The notes below the pieces were generated by a model. The model saw nothing but the letters and a program-made list of their open reading frames with translations. It searched no databases and was not told the origin of the DNA. The translations under genes and the position numbers were made by a program. A DNA stretch of 64,000 bases. Origin: Dryobates pubescens. Lineage: Eukaryota > Chordata > Aves > Piciformes > Picidae. This document shows positions 11,629-21,129 of the stretch, piece after piece. The first letter of the stretch is position 1, and every line of letters begins with the position of its first letter. The DNA lies in the NCBI RefSeq assembly GCF_014839835.1, contig NC_071642.1, positions 9,298,955 to 9,362,954 on the forward strand, given 5' to 3'.

Positions 11629-11990
11629 CTTGTCCGCCCGCCCCGCGCCGCCACGGACCTTCCGCGCGCGCCGCCCCGCTTCCGGCGCGCGGCCCCGCGC
11701 CCCGCCCCGCCCCTCTGCGACAGGGGTGACATCACCGCCGCACTACCGCCGCGCGCCGCCCCGCCCCGCCACGTGACGCGCAGCCCGGCCCCGCCCGCCG
11801 CGTCCCCGCGCGCCCTCTGCCGCCGGGGGCCCGCCCCCCCCGAGCGCCCATCAAGGCGGGCGGCGCCTCCCATTGGCCGCGGGGAGGAATGGGCGGGGAG
11901 AGTCCTCGAGCCCCGCCCCCTCCGTCGGAGCGGGTGTATGACGTCATGCGCTGACGTTATCGCAAGCATCGGCGGCAGGGGAGCTGCGCT
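11629..11990 (-). promoter_or_regulatory. PURB: PURB CpG-island promoter with full palindromic CRE
   Basis: GC-box-like runs (GGGCGGGG near 11890) and a CCATTGGCCG element (about 11869-11878) are followed by a perfect TGACGTCA at 11939-11946, about 310 bp upstream of the PURB ATG. A related TGACGTTA lies at about 11952. CREB/ATF factors bind this octamer; use here is inferred. Confidence 0.6.
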
Positions 11991-12009
11991 GGGCATCCGG
12001 CAGCCTCCA

Positions 12010-12400
12010 GGCCCTTGGGGGGCTTCAGGGACCCCTTGAGAGCCTCGAGCAGCTCCCAAGCCTTGTGGCCACCTTCTGGAAGCCCCCGGAGACAGGCAGG
12101 GACCTCCGGGGCTCCACGGGGAACTTCTGAGGGCTCTCTAGGAACTCCTGCAGCCTCCAGGGACTCCCTGGGGACCTGCAGCACCTCCTGTGGCCTAAGG
12201 ATGACCTCTAGGAACCTTCCGGCCTCCGTGGGGACTTTCTGGGAAACCTCTAGGAACCCTGCAGCCTACAGGGACTCCCTGGGGACCTGCAGCACCTCCT
12301 GGAGCTTCAGGATGATTTCTGGGGACCGTCTGGGGCTTATGGGAATCTTCTGGGGACCTCCAAGGGTCTGCAGTAGACAACCTAGAGCCTCCTGAGTCCT
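12010..12400. repeat. Degenerate minisatellite, period about 35-40 bp with higher-order copies
   Basis: Words such as CAGGGACTCCCTGGGGACCT, GCAGCACCTCCTG and CTCTAGGAACC recur. Two blocks of about 120 bp (12145-12215 and 12265-12330) are close copies. It lies between the PURB promoter and a short CR1 tail. Confidence 0.75.
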
Positions 12401-12609
12401 CCATGGAGCAGGGCCCCCAGGTTCCCTCTGAGGCACATGCTCAGGCAGGAACAGCCCATGGCTGGAGAAGCTCCAGCAGCTTTCATCTTCTCCAAGATGC
12501 AGCACCTTGGACAACTTCAGCCCTACAGGGAACCTATCTGAGGGACACTGCTGGATGGCTCCTGCCCCATGGAGGGCTGGCACTTATGGGGTGCCTTCAC
12601 CTGGAAGCC

Positions 12610-12690
12610 CCCCAAGCCAAGCACAGGGATCACCCCTGGCCAGAAAGTTGGACCAGATGATCCTTGAGGTCCCTTCCAACCTGGTGTGTG
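12610..12690 (+). mobile_element. Short CR1-type 3' tail
   Basis: GTTGGACCAGATGATCCTTG followed by AGGTCCCTTCCAACCTGG is the diagnostic 3' end of avian CR1 LINEs. Upstream sequence to about 12470 may be more of the element but has drifted too far to call. Confidence 0.7.
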
Positions 12691-12699
12691 GGTGCCACT

Positions 12700-13500
12700 G
12701 CTGCTGCCAGGGCCACCTGCAGAGTGCCAAGAGCCACTTCAGAGCCATGGGGATGCTGTGTCCAGGCAGCTGTCCCCATCAGTGAGGCCAAGGAGGGACC
12801 ATGGGCAGAGCTGGTGGCTTCTGTGACCCTCTTCTGAGGGTCAATGCCTGCTTGGGAGTCACAGGAACCACCTGATGGACAGAACTCCACCACAACCTGG
12901 ATGGGGTGGGCCCTGGGTGCTGGATGGGGTGGAAGGTGGCCATGGGAGGTCTCATCTGAGCAGTGCTCTCACCTGCAATGGTGATATGGAGGTGGAAGAC
13001 AAGGGGCAAAGGGCATGAGGCTGCCTGGACTCGGGGGTGGGCAGCACCTTGGCCATGTGCCGAGGCTACCCTGGAGGATTCTGTCCCCCTTGTGACCTCC
13101 CCTGGGTGTAGAGCTGGGGATGGGGCACAGCCCAGACCTCCATTTGTGGTGACTCCTCCTGTGCAGTGTTCTCCTGGGGTTCTTCCCCTGGTGGGTGGGG
13201 GCTTGCTTTGAGGAGGGGGTTGCCCAGGGGACTTCTGGAATTCCCCAACCAGGGAGACCCTCAGCCCCCCCCCACCTTTCCCAGAACCCTGCTGAGAATG
13301 GGAAGTCAGTGAAGGTGGGGTCCCCCCACCCCAAATGCTGCTCCAAGGTCACAAGCACCTCCAGCCCTCCCCATGTTCCCCCTCCCAGGTCCCCTCCCCA
13401 CTCACAATGACACCAAGAGCTCTAAGTGCACCCCCAGGGGTGGCCCCTCAGCCCCTGCTGCGCCATGGGCACTGTCCTCCCACTGCAGACACAGTCGGGG
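12700..13500. other. Intergenic DNA between PURB and COX5B
   Basis: I find no coding exon, tandem array or mobile element here. The sequence is moderately GC-rich, and open frames are short and inconsistent. Confidence 0.5.
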
Positions 13501-13517
13501 TCTCCACACACAAACTC

Positions 13518-13523
13518 TTTATG
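13518..13523 (-). other. COX5B: Variant polyadenylation signal CATAAA of COX5B
   Basis: The plus strand reads TTTATG, about 125 bp past the COX5B stop. CATAAA is a known weaker variant of AATAAA, and no better signal occurs nearby. Confidence 0.5.
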
Positions 13524-13648
13524 GGCAGCACAAACGGTTGGGGTGAGGGTGGCTCAGCTCAGCCCAGGAGATGCCCAGTTGATGCTGGGGGGGGGTTGGT
13601 GTGGCCCATGAGACCTCCCCCCCAAAACTGTGTGTGCTGGGGGGGGCC

Positions 13649-14468
13649 TCAGTGGGGCAGTTCGTGGGGGATGAGCTTGTAGTGGGCACCGCAGGATGGG
13701 CAGCGCTGAGCCTCCCCCTTGTGCAGCCAGAACCAGACGACGCAGCTGTTGTCCTCTTCACCTGGGGGGGAGGAAGAGGAGGGTGGCACACAGGGACAGA
13801 CAGAGGGATGGGCAGAGGGAGGGGAGGGTTCTACTCGGGGGGGGGTCACTCACAGACACAGCCCACGATGCGCTTGTTGCTGATGGAGGGGACGAGGTTG
13901 GGATCTTCCTTGGTCCCTGCGTAGCGCTTGGGCCGGAACATGCTGTAGGGGTCCTGTGGCAGGGGGGAAAGGAGGAAGTCTGGAAGGGGCACCTCCAGAC
14001 CCTGACCTCTCCCCAGCAGAAACCACCCGTCCCCCTCCACACCCTAACTCTCCCTCACCGAGGGCACCTTGCCCCGAGACCACCCCCCGCCACACCCTGG
14101 GGGTCACCCTGAGCCCAGCTCCCCCATAACAGCCCCCACACACCATTCCCTGCCCCCCCACTGGGTGACGCCCCCAGGCCGCGCCGTGCCCCCCCCAGCA
14201 CTCACCAGGCCCTTGTTCATGGCCTCCATCACCTTCCGCTCCAGCCCCGTCGCCTGCTCCTCATCGCTGGCCAGGCCGCCTGCGGGACACCGCCGTCAAA
14301 CCGGAAGGCCGCGGCCCGCCCTACCCGAGCCCCGTTCCCCGCCCCTCCCCCCCCCCGGGTCCTCCCCAGCTCACCGGGCACGGCGAGGTGCCGGGCGGGC
14401 ACGCTGCGGGAGCAGGCGGCGGGCAGCAGGCGCAGGGCTGCGCTCATCCGCAGTAACCTTGAGGCCAT
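13649..14468 (-). CDS. COX5B: Cytochrome c oxidase subunit 5B, mitochondrial
   Basis: Four exons in consistent phase: 14375-14468, 14206-14279, 13854-13953 and 13649-13761, giving 126 residues (human 129). Residues 1-32 are an Arg/Ala/Leu-rich mitochondrial presequence ([16 protein letters not shown]). The mature part carries [29 protein letters not shown] and [20 protein letters not shown]. The Cys pair of the last exon (CPSC) and the earlier GCVC hold the structural zinc of this subunit. All GT-AG junctions are clean; two codons, including the Cys before EEDNS, are split across exons. COX5B is a nuclear-encoded peripheral subunit of respiratory complex IV on the matrix side. Its head faces KCNIP3 1.2 kb away. 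Confidence 0.97.
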
Positions 14469-15689
14469 GGCGGCGGCGGCAGACAGCAGCACTTCCGGTC
14501 CCGGGGCGGAAGGGGCGGGGCAACAGGAGGGGCGGTCCCCCGAGGCGGGGGCGAGCCAAAACCAAAGCCCCGCCCCTATCGGCAGGCCCCGCCTCTCAAT
14601 CTGCCGCCCCGCCCACGCGCGGCTCCCTCGGAGCTGGGAGGGGCCCGGGGGGCTGCCCCCGCGGGGCACTGGCGGTGTCCCCGCGGCCGCGGGGCCAAGG
14701 CACAGCCCCGGGGCGATGCGGACAGGCCCCGGGACACGCAGGGACACCTCTGCGGGGCACAGTGCCCCTGGGGTCACGGCGATGCACACCCCCGGGGCAC
14801 AAGGTGTCCCCTGGGGACAGGGACAGCCCGGGGGGGGGGGACAGGGACACCGCCCAGGGGATGGGGACATCGCCAGGGCCACAGGGACGACCCCGGAGTC
14901 GTGAGGGAAGGACAGCAGCAGAGGGACAGGGACAGATGTTCCTGGGGCTTGGGGACAAGGCCACGACAGGGCACTGGAGACAGATGGGGACAGAAGACCG
15001 CGGGGATGGGGGCAACCCCAGGGGGACGAGGACGCCCCCGCGGGTGGCAGGAAGGATGTCTGCGGCGTCACGGGGACAGGGAGTGCTCCACGTCCCCTGC
15101 CCCTCAGTCCCCACCCCTCCCGCAGCCTTCCCCTCACCCCCTTGAGCTCGCCGCTCATTACCTCCCCCAGCGCTAATTGCTTCCCGCTAACAGCTGCTTC
15201 TAACCCCGCACGGGGCAGCGGGGCAGGGGGGGATCATCACCCCCCAGCTACTCCTGCCGTTGGGGGCAGACACCAAACCCAACCTTTTTAACCCGGTCTG
15301 AAGGCCGGCACCGATTTGGGACTCCCCCTGGTGCTGGCATGGTGCCAGGTGGGCACCCATGGGCGTTGCAGAGAGGGTGGCTGGCAGCCCACCCTTGGCA
15401 CCTCCAACCTGCTTCGTCTTGGGGGGGGGAGGGGAGGGGGGCGACGTAAGGAAGAAAGGAAAGCAGCCAAGATCGACCCCCCACCACCACCCCACCCCCG
15501 GCAGTGGGGGGGGGGGGGGGCCGCGGGTGCGTGCCAAGGGAGGAGGGCAGGACGGACAGACTGACGGACGGCGCAGTCTGGCCCTGCCACACAGCCCCAG
15601 TCAGCACCTCGCCCTCACCCGGGGTGCCCTGCTCTGGCTCTGGGGGGGGCTGAGGGGGACACCCCGAGCCTGTCCCCCCCCCCCGAGCC
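14469..15689. promoter_or_regulatory. COX5B CpG-island promoter and COX5B-KCNIP3 intergenic region
   Basis: The COX5B start sits in a CpG-rich block (14280-14660) with CTTCCGG at 14491-14497, an ETS/NRF-2-type core expected for respiratory genes. From about 14690 to 15080 a degenerate GGGGACAGGGACA-type repeat follows. From 15100 to 15680 the DNA is C/G-run rich and leads into the KCNIP3 exon. No extra exon was recognised. Confidence 0.5.
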
Positions 15690-18600
15690 ATGGGCATGCA
15701 GGGCATGGAGCTGTGCGCCGTGGCCGTGGTCATCCTGCTCTTCATCGCCGTCCTCAAGCAGTTTGGCATCCTGGAGCCCATCTCGGCCGAAGGTACCCCC
15801 CCGCCCCCCACCCCCTCCCCTGCATTAATTGCTCCTTAATTTATTTCTCCCAAGTCCCCCTCCCCTTTCCCCCCATCGCATCTTGGGGTCCCCCCATCCT
15901 TTCCCCTCTCCCCCCCCAAGGTAAAGGACCCCTTGGCCTGTCAGTGATGCCCATGGGGTGAAACCCACTGGTTTTGGGGGGCACCCCCGCTGAGGAGGCT
16001 TTGGGGGTGCAGGGGAAGCGGGCAGCCCCCCTACACCTCCATCCCTTGCTGCATCATGGCCCAGCCTTGCTCTGACCTTCCCCAAGGGGTTGCTCCAGCT
16101 CCAGCCCCCCCCCCCCCGCCAAGTCCCCCATGGAGGACGTGCTAGGACCCCCCCCAGTCCACACCGACCTAGAAAACCTCCCCTGAGGGGTGAGGCTGCC
16201 CCCTCCCCCCCCGTCCCTCTTAACCCCAGAGACCCCCCACAGACAGGACAACAGGGACCCTCCAGCCCACAGTGAGTCCCCCAAACCTCCCCGAGGAGGG
16301 ACACTGGGGGCTGTTGAGCCTGGGGTAACCCCCAAAACCCTCCTGGGGGGCAAGGCTGGGGGGTCTCTGAGCCTTCACTGACCTCCAAAACCCTTCTGAG
16401 GTGGGACACTGGGGACCCCCAATGCTCCAACAACCCCAAAACGCTCTTGAGATGCAACACCAGGGAGACTCCACGCCCCATCCACCCCCAAACCAGGCAT
16501 GCTGGAGACCCCCCAGTAACTCCACCGACCCCTCACATCCCCTGAGATGTGACATCAGGAACCCCCAACCCCTTTCCCACTCCCCAAACGCTCCCGGGAT
16601 GGGACACCGGGGCCCCCCGGCCCCACCCCAGCTCGGTGGGCAGGGGCTCAGCGCTGCCACTTCACCCCCACCTCTAGCCCAGCTCAGCAGGGACCTGGGG
16701 GTCGCCCCTGCCCCCGGCACCTCGAAATTTTCCAGGGAGTCCCTACCCCTGCGGTACGGCGCAGCCTCTCCCCAACTCCAGCTTTCCCCTCCCGCGGTTC
16801 CGCTGCCCCGGCCAGGCGCGGCGCGGGTCCCCGGGGGCTCCCCGAGCTGCAATTATTAATGAGGCATCATTTATTAATCACCTTCCGCCGGGCCGGGCGC
16901 GGCTGGAAGCAGCGGGAGCGGGGCTGGGGTGAGAAGCGGCTGCGGGATGCTCCGCGCCCCGGGGATGCTCCGCGCCCCGGGGATGCGCTGCCGGCTCCAG
17001 CGGCTCTCGGGGAACCCCTCCGGGTCGGCGCCTGTAAACCTTGGGCTGTGGACCCCCCCGCGGTCCCCCCTGCCCCGACACCAGGGGAATCGGGGGGCTG
17101 CCACCGGCTTGCGGGGGCAGTCGGTCTGAAGCAGGGCGGGGATGCAAAGCGGGGATGCACAGCGGGAAGGCTCCCGGGGCGAGGCTGCCGGCGGACCCCC
17201 GGCCGCCCGTCCCGGCAGACGGCGGCGAGGCGGAGCTGGAGCTGTGCACCGTGCGGCACCAACCCGAGGCGCTGGAGAGGCTGCTGGCGCGGACCAAGTT
17301 CAGCAAGCAGGAGCTGCAGGCTCTCTACCGCGGCTTCAAGAACGTGAGTCTGGGGGCGTCCCCAGCCCGGCCCCCACCGCAGGGCTGGCGTTTGGGGGTC
17401 ACCGGTGCCCACCTCCTCCCCAGGAGTGTCCCAGCGGGCTGGTGGATGAGGAGACCTTCAAGCTCATCTACTCGCAGTTCTTCCCCCAGGGAGGTGAGCT
17501 GGGGGGGGACCCCCAAGGGCTGCAGGGGGGCTGCAGCCACCAAGAGCCCCAAATCCTGCTGCTGGTGCATGCCAGGGCCCGAGCTTCACCAGCTGCTGAT
17601 GCCCCCACAGATGCCAGCACCTACGCGAGCTTCGTGTTCGATGCCTTCGACGCCGACGGCAACGGCGCCCTCTGCTTCCAGGTGAGCTTCCCGGTGCCAC
17701 GGCTGTGCCAGGAGAAGCCAGCCTGGTACTGCATCCACACTGGGAAGAGCCACACTGGCACCACGGCCATGCCAGGAAGAGCCAGCCTGGCATCGTGTCT
17801 GTGCTGGGAGGAGCCATCGTGGCCCCTTGTGCACACTGGGGAGAGCCATCCCAGCACCTTGCCCATACCAGGAGGAGCTATCCTGGCACCGTATTCACAC
17901 CGGGAGGAGCCATCCCGGCACCACGTCCATGGCAGTAGAAGCCATCCTGGCACCGCACTGATGCCAGGAAGAGCTGTGCCAGCCCCAAGCTGCTGGAGCT
18001 GCCGGCCGGTGCCCGGGGCCGTGATTCATCAGCTCTCCCTCCCTGCCCACGTGTGCCCAGGGACAAAACTCGGCGCAGCAGCCAGGGCCCCACAGCGGCC
18101 TCGGCGGCGCTGGGAGCGTGCTGGGCACTGCGGCACAGGGAGGGGGCTGGCAGGGTGGGCTGGCACCGAGCAGCCGCAGGGATTAAAAATAGCCACGAGG
18201 CGGAACAGGACCAGGATCAATAGGGAGCCAAATGCACCCCCCAGGCATCCCGGGATCGATGGCAGCACTGCGGTGTCGGGGGGGGGGGGGCCGAGAGCCT
18301 GGCACGGGGGAGGGGCACTCTGCGGGGCCTGGGGGTGCCAGGGCAGTGCCCCCGCTGATGGGCAGGGTTCCTCTGGCAGGATTTCGCCGTGGGGCTCTCT
18401 GTCCTGCTGCGGGGCACGGTGCAGCAGAAGCTGAGGTGGACGTTCGACCTCTACGACCTCAACAAGGACGGCTGCATCACCAAGGAGGTGACAGGGGGAC
18501 GGCCACGGCGCCAGCAGGGGGCAGGCACCGCTGGGGACACCCCCAGAGGGCTGAGGGTGGCAGGAACAGGCGCTGGAGGAGCACAGTGCCCTCATTTGGG

Positions 18601-19169
18601 TGTTTCTTGTCACCCTGCCCCCTCTGTCCCCTCCCAGGAGATGCTGGAGATGATGAAGTCCATCTACAGCCTGATGGGACGCTGCACCCATCCCCCGCTG
18701 AGGGACAGCGCCCCTGCTGAGCACGTGGACCTCTTCTTCCAGGTGAGACCATCCTGCCTCAGCCACCAACCCCACCCCGTGCCCCCAGCTGGGGCTGCCA
18801 CCGCCGCTGGGGACAGCCCTGCTGAGCCCCTGCTGTGCCCTCACAGAAAATGGACAGGAATGGAGACGGTGTGGTGACCTTCGAGGAGTTCCTGGACACG
18901 TGTCAGAAGGTGAAGAACTCTGGGTGGGCTCTGGCATCACCACCAGCCTCCTCCTCCTCTTCGCTGCCAGGCCTCCCAGCCCCAGACATCACCCCACATG
19001 TTCTGCTTCCCACCACAAACTGACAGCCTGGGGGGTCAGGGGGATGACAGCTCGGGGTGCGCAGTTGGGATGGGAAGAGAGGGACCTGGGGCTCTGACCT
19101 CTCCCTTCCACCCCGTTCCAGGACCAGGACATCATGAGGTCCATGAAGATCTTCGAGAACGCCATCTAG
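15690..19169 (+). CDS. KCNIP3: Kv channel-interacting protein 3 (calsenilin/DREAM), hydrophobic N-terminal isoform
   Basis: Eight exons: 15690-15792, 17219-17343, 17424-17493, 17611-17681, 18380-18487, 18638-18742, 18847-18909 and 19122-19169 (TAG), all phase-consistent, 230 residues. Exon 1 encodes [20 protein letters not shown]..., a membrane-inserting segment like the KIS domain of KChIP4a and the hydrophobic KChIP3 variant. Exon 2 onward is the calcium-sensor core: [31 protein letters not shown], then EF-hands with [23 protein letters not shown] and [12 protein letters not shown] loops, ending [32 protein letters not shown] fits KCNIP3 better than KCNIP1, 2 or 4. KChIP3 modulates Kv4 channels, binds presenilins and, as DREAM, represses transcription. 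Other 5' exons may exist; I could not place the MQPAKEV-type exon. An ATG at 17154 is open into exon 2, a possible alternative start. Confidence 0.93.
16090..16620. repeat. Degenerate minisatellite in KCNIP3 intron 1, period about 70-80 bp
   Basis: Copies share a GGGACACTGGGG core followed by AACCCCCAAAAC-type sequence and GCTCC..., with heavy substitution. The rest of the 1.4 kb intron is C/G-run rich, except for an AT-rich pocket at 16850-16885 (AATTATTAATGAGG) that may be a conserved non-coding element. Confidence 0.6.
17695..17965. repeat. Degenerate minisatellite in KCNIP3 intron 4
   Basis: Starting about 14 bp after the exon 4 donor, six or so units of about 45 bp built on GCCATCCTGGCACC and ATGCCAGGAAGAGC recur with many changes. 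Unlike the GPAT2 and ELMOD3 arrays, the unit does not contain exon sequence. Confidence 0.7.
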
Positions 19170-19642
19170 GACCCGGGAGCAGCCACTCGGCCCTGCCAGC
19201 AGCCCAGGGCAGCCTTTTTTCTACTGTTTCAGATGAAGCAAAGAGGTTAAAAGCAAGAACAGAACCTGGTGGCTGACAGCACTCCAGCGCCACCAGACCA
19301 CAGCAGCTGCAGATGCCTTTGCCAGCTGAGCCCTCCCCAGCACGGCACCTGGCACTGCCCACCCCAGCGGCTGGACCCGTCTCGGGGGGGGCACAGCCCG
19401 CGGCCAGCGAGGGTCCCCCTGCCGCGGGTGGTGGAGGAGCCCTCACACAGCACAGCCCCCCCCGCAGGGCGCAACTCTCCAGGGAGGGGGTTTCTATAGC
19501 ACGGCCCCCAGAGGGTGGCTCCCAAAGCACACGACCCCCTTCTCCCCTTCTCCCGCCCCACGCAGCGCTTGAGGGGAGCCCGAGCGAGGGAGGAGCTGCT
19601 CCCGCCCCGCAGCGCTACCAGGACACAGCGGTTTATTTTCTA

Positions 19643-19648
19643 AATAAA
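19643..19648 (+). other. KCNIP3: Polyadenylation signal AATAAA of KCNIP3
   Basis: AATAAA inside an AT-rich pocket (19630-19668), 474 bp after the KCNIP3 stop. It is the only canonical signal before the next CpG island. Confidence 0.8.
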
Positions 19649-19679
19649 GCGAAGAACGATGATTTAGGGGGGGGGAAGT

Positions 19680-20291
19680 GCTGCCCCGGGAGCCGGGGGG
19701 GGCGCGGCGGCCACGCACAGCCCCCCGCGGGTGACCCTGCGCCCCGGGCGGCGGTGCCGCGGGCGGCTTCGCGCGGCCGAGGCGCGGCCCTGGGCTGCGC
19801 TTTCCCCTCACGCCCAGGCCGACGAGGCCAGGCCGCGCCTCAGCCGGGCCCCGGCCACCGGCCTCGGCGCGGCCCCCTCCCCCGCAGCCGCCCGTTGCCG
19901 GCTCACTCACGGCGCGTTTCCATGCGACAAAGGGGAGAGCCGCCCGCCCGGGCCCGGCTCGGTGCCGGCAGGCGGCTCCGCCGGGCCCGGCCCCGGCGCT
20001 GTCACGGCGGCCGCCGCCCGTCGCCTGGCAACGCCGCTGGTGCGCCCCCTAGCGGCCGGGAGGCCGGGTCGAGCGCCGCCGGCTCTCATTGGCGGTGCTG
20101 CCGGCGCGCCCCCCTCCCCCTCCCGAGTTCTTATTGGTCAGCTCGGGAGAGGGGGCGGGGCCTCGGAGCGGGGACCTTCACGCGAGGGACAGGGGGTCAG
20201 CGCGTGCCGACGGGGGAGGGACCCTGTGGCGCGTGACGTAGGTGGCCCCCGGGGGTCCCCTGAGACCTCCCCCCGGGATCGGGCTGAGCGG
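19680..20291 (+). promoter_or_regulatory. FAHD2A: CpG-island promoter and probable non-coding first exon of FAHD2A
   Basis: A strong CpG island contains inverted CCAAT boxes (CATTGGCGG at about 20088 and TTATTGGTCAG at about 20131) and a TGACGTAG half-CRE near 20235. A clean donor GAGCGG|GTAAGG follows at about 20291/20292. An acceptor (CCCGCAG|GTGGCAG) precedes the coding ATG at about 21121/21122. Together they suggest a 5'UTR exon and a first intron of about 0.83 kb. This matches my memory of a non-coding first exon in human FAHD2A, but is inferred. Confidence 0.5.
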
Positions 20292-20329
20292 GTAAGGGGT
20301 GGGAGCGACCCTCTGGGACCGCGGGGAGC

Positions 20330-20870
20330 GCTGGGATGGGGCTGAGCGGGAATCGGGCAGGGGGCATCTGTGTCAGGGAGATCCCCGGCGAAAGGGTTGA
20401 GCGGGATTGGGATCGGGAGAGATCCCCTGGGAGCAAAGCGGAGCAGGACCAGTGAGCGATCCCCTGGGATCGGGATGAGCAGGATCTGAGGGTTCCCCTG
20501 GGACCTGGGCTGGTGCAGGGGATCCTTGCGTTCAGGGCTGTGCAGGTACAGGATCAGGGGTAGGGGGGTCAGGGATTCCCCAGGATTAGGGCTGTCCAGG
20601 ACCACGAGAGGGAATCCTGCAGCGATATCCACTGCGCAGGACTGGGAGGATCCCCCTGGATCTAGACTGTGTGGGATCAGGGGAACTGCTCCCCTTCCGG
20701 CGTACCAGTAGATCCCCCCCGTCCCCACACCGGTTCCGTGCTGGGGTCCATTCCCTGCTGTGAGATTTTGCAGCCGCTCCGGGGATCTGCGCTGTGCTGG
20801 ATCTGGCCGCACCCAGGAGGGATCCACTGCCCCAAGCCTTTCCTTTCTGGGGCCCCATCCCCCTTCCCTC
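20330..20870. repeat. Degenerate GGGATCGGG/GAGCAGGATC repeat upstream of FAHD2A coding exons
   Basis: GGGATC-centred words (GGGATCGGGATGAGCAGG, GGGATTGGGATCGGGAG) recur irregularly about every 30-40 bp over about 500 bp, inside the presumed 5'UTR intron. Open frames here are not coding. Confidence 0.55.
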
Positions 20871-21129
20871 CCGCCCTGCCCCCTGCTATGCGGGGATCTA
20901 CTGTGCCTCCATCAGGGCCCCCAGTGATGGGATCCCCCCAGCCTCCGGGGTACCTCCCGTGCCCACTCCCCCTCTCCCCAAGGCCCTGCGCAGAATGCGG
21001 CCCCTCCTCGCCCCCCCAGGGGGGGCTCAAGTCCGCAGGGATCCCATGGAAGAGGTTCCGGTAGGGCTGTGCTGGAGGCGGGATCCACCCCGGCCGGGAT
21101 CCCGAGGCTGTGGCGCCCGCAGGTGGCAG

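Noticed and set aside
9940-12039. 699-codon plus-strand open frame across PURB
   Set aside because: It is antisense to the verified PURB coding sequence, and its length comes from high GC content.
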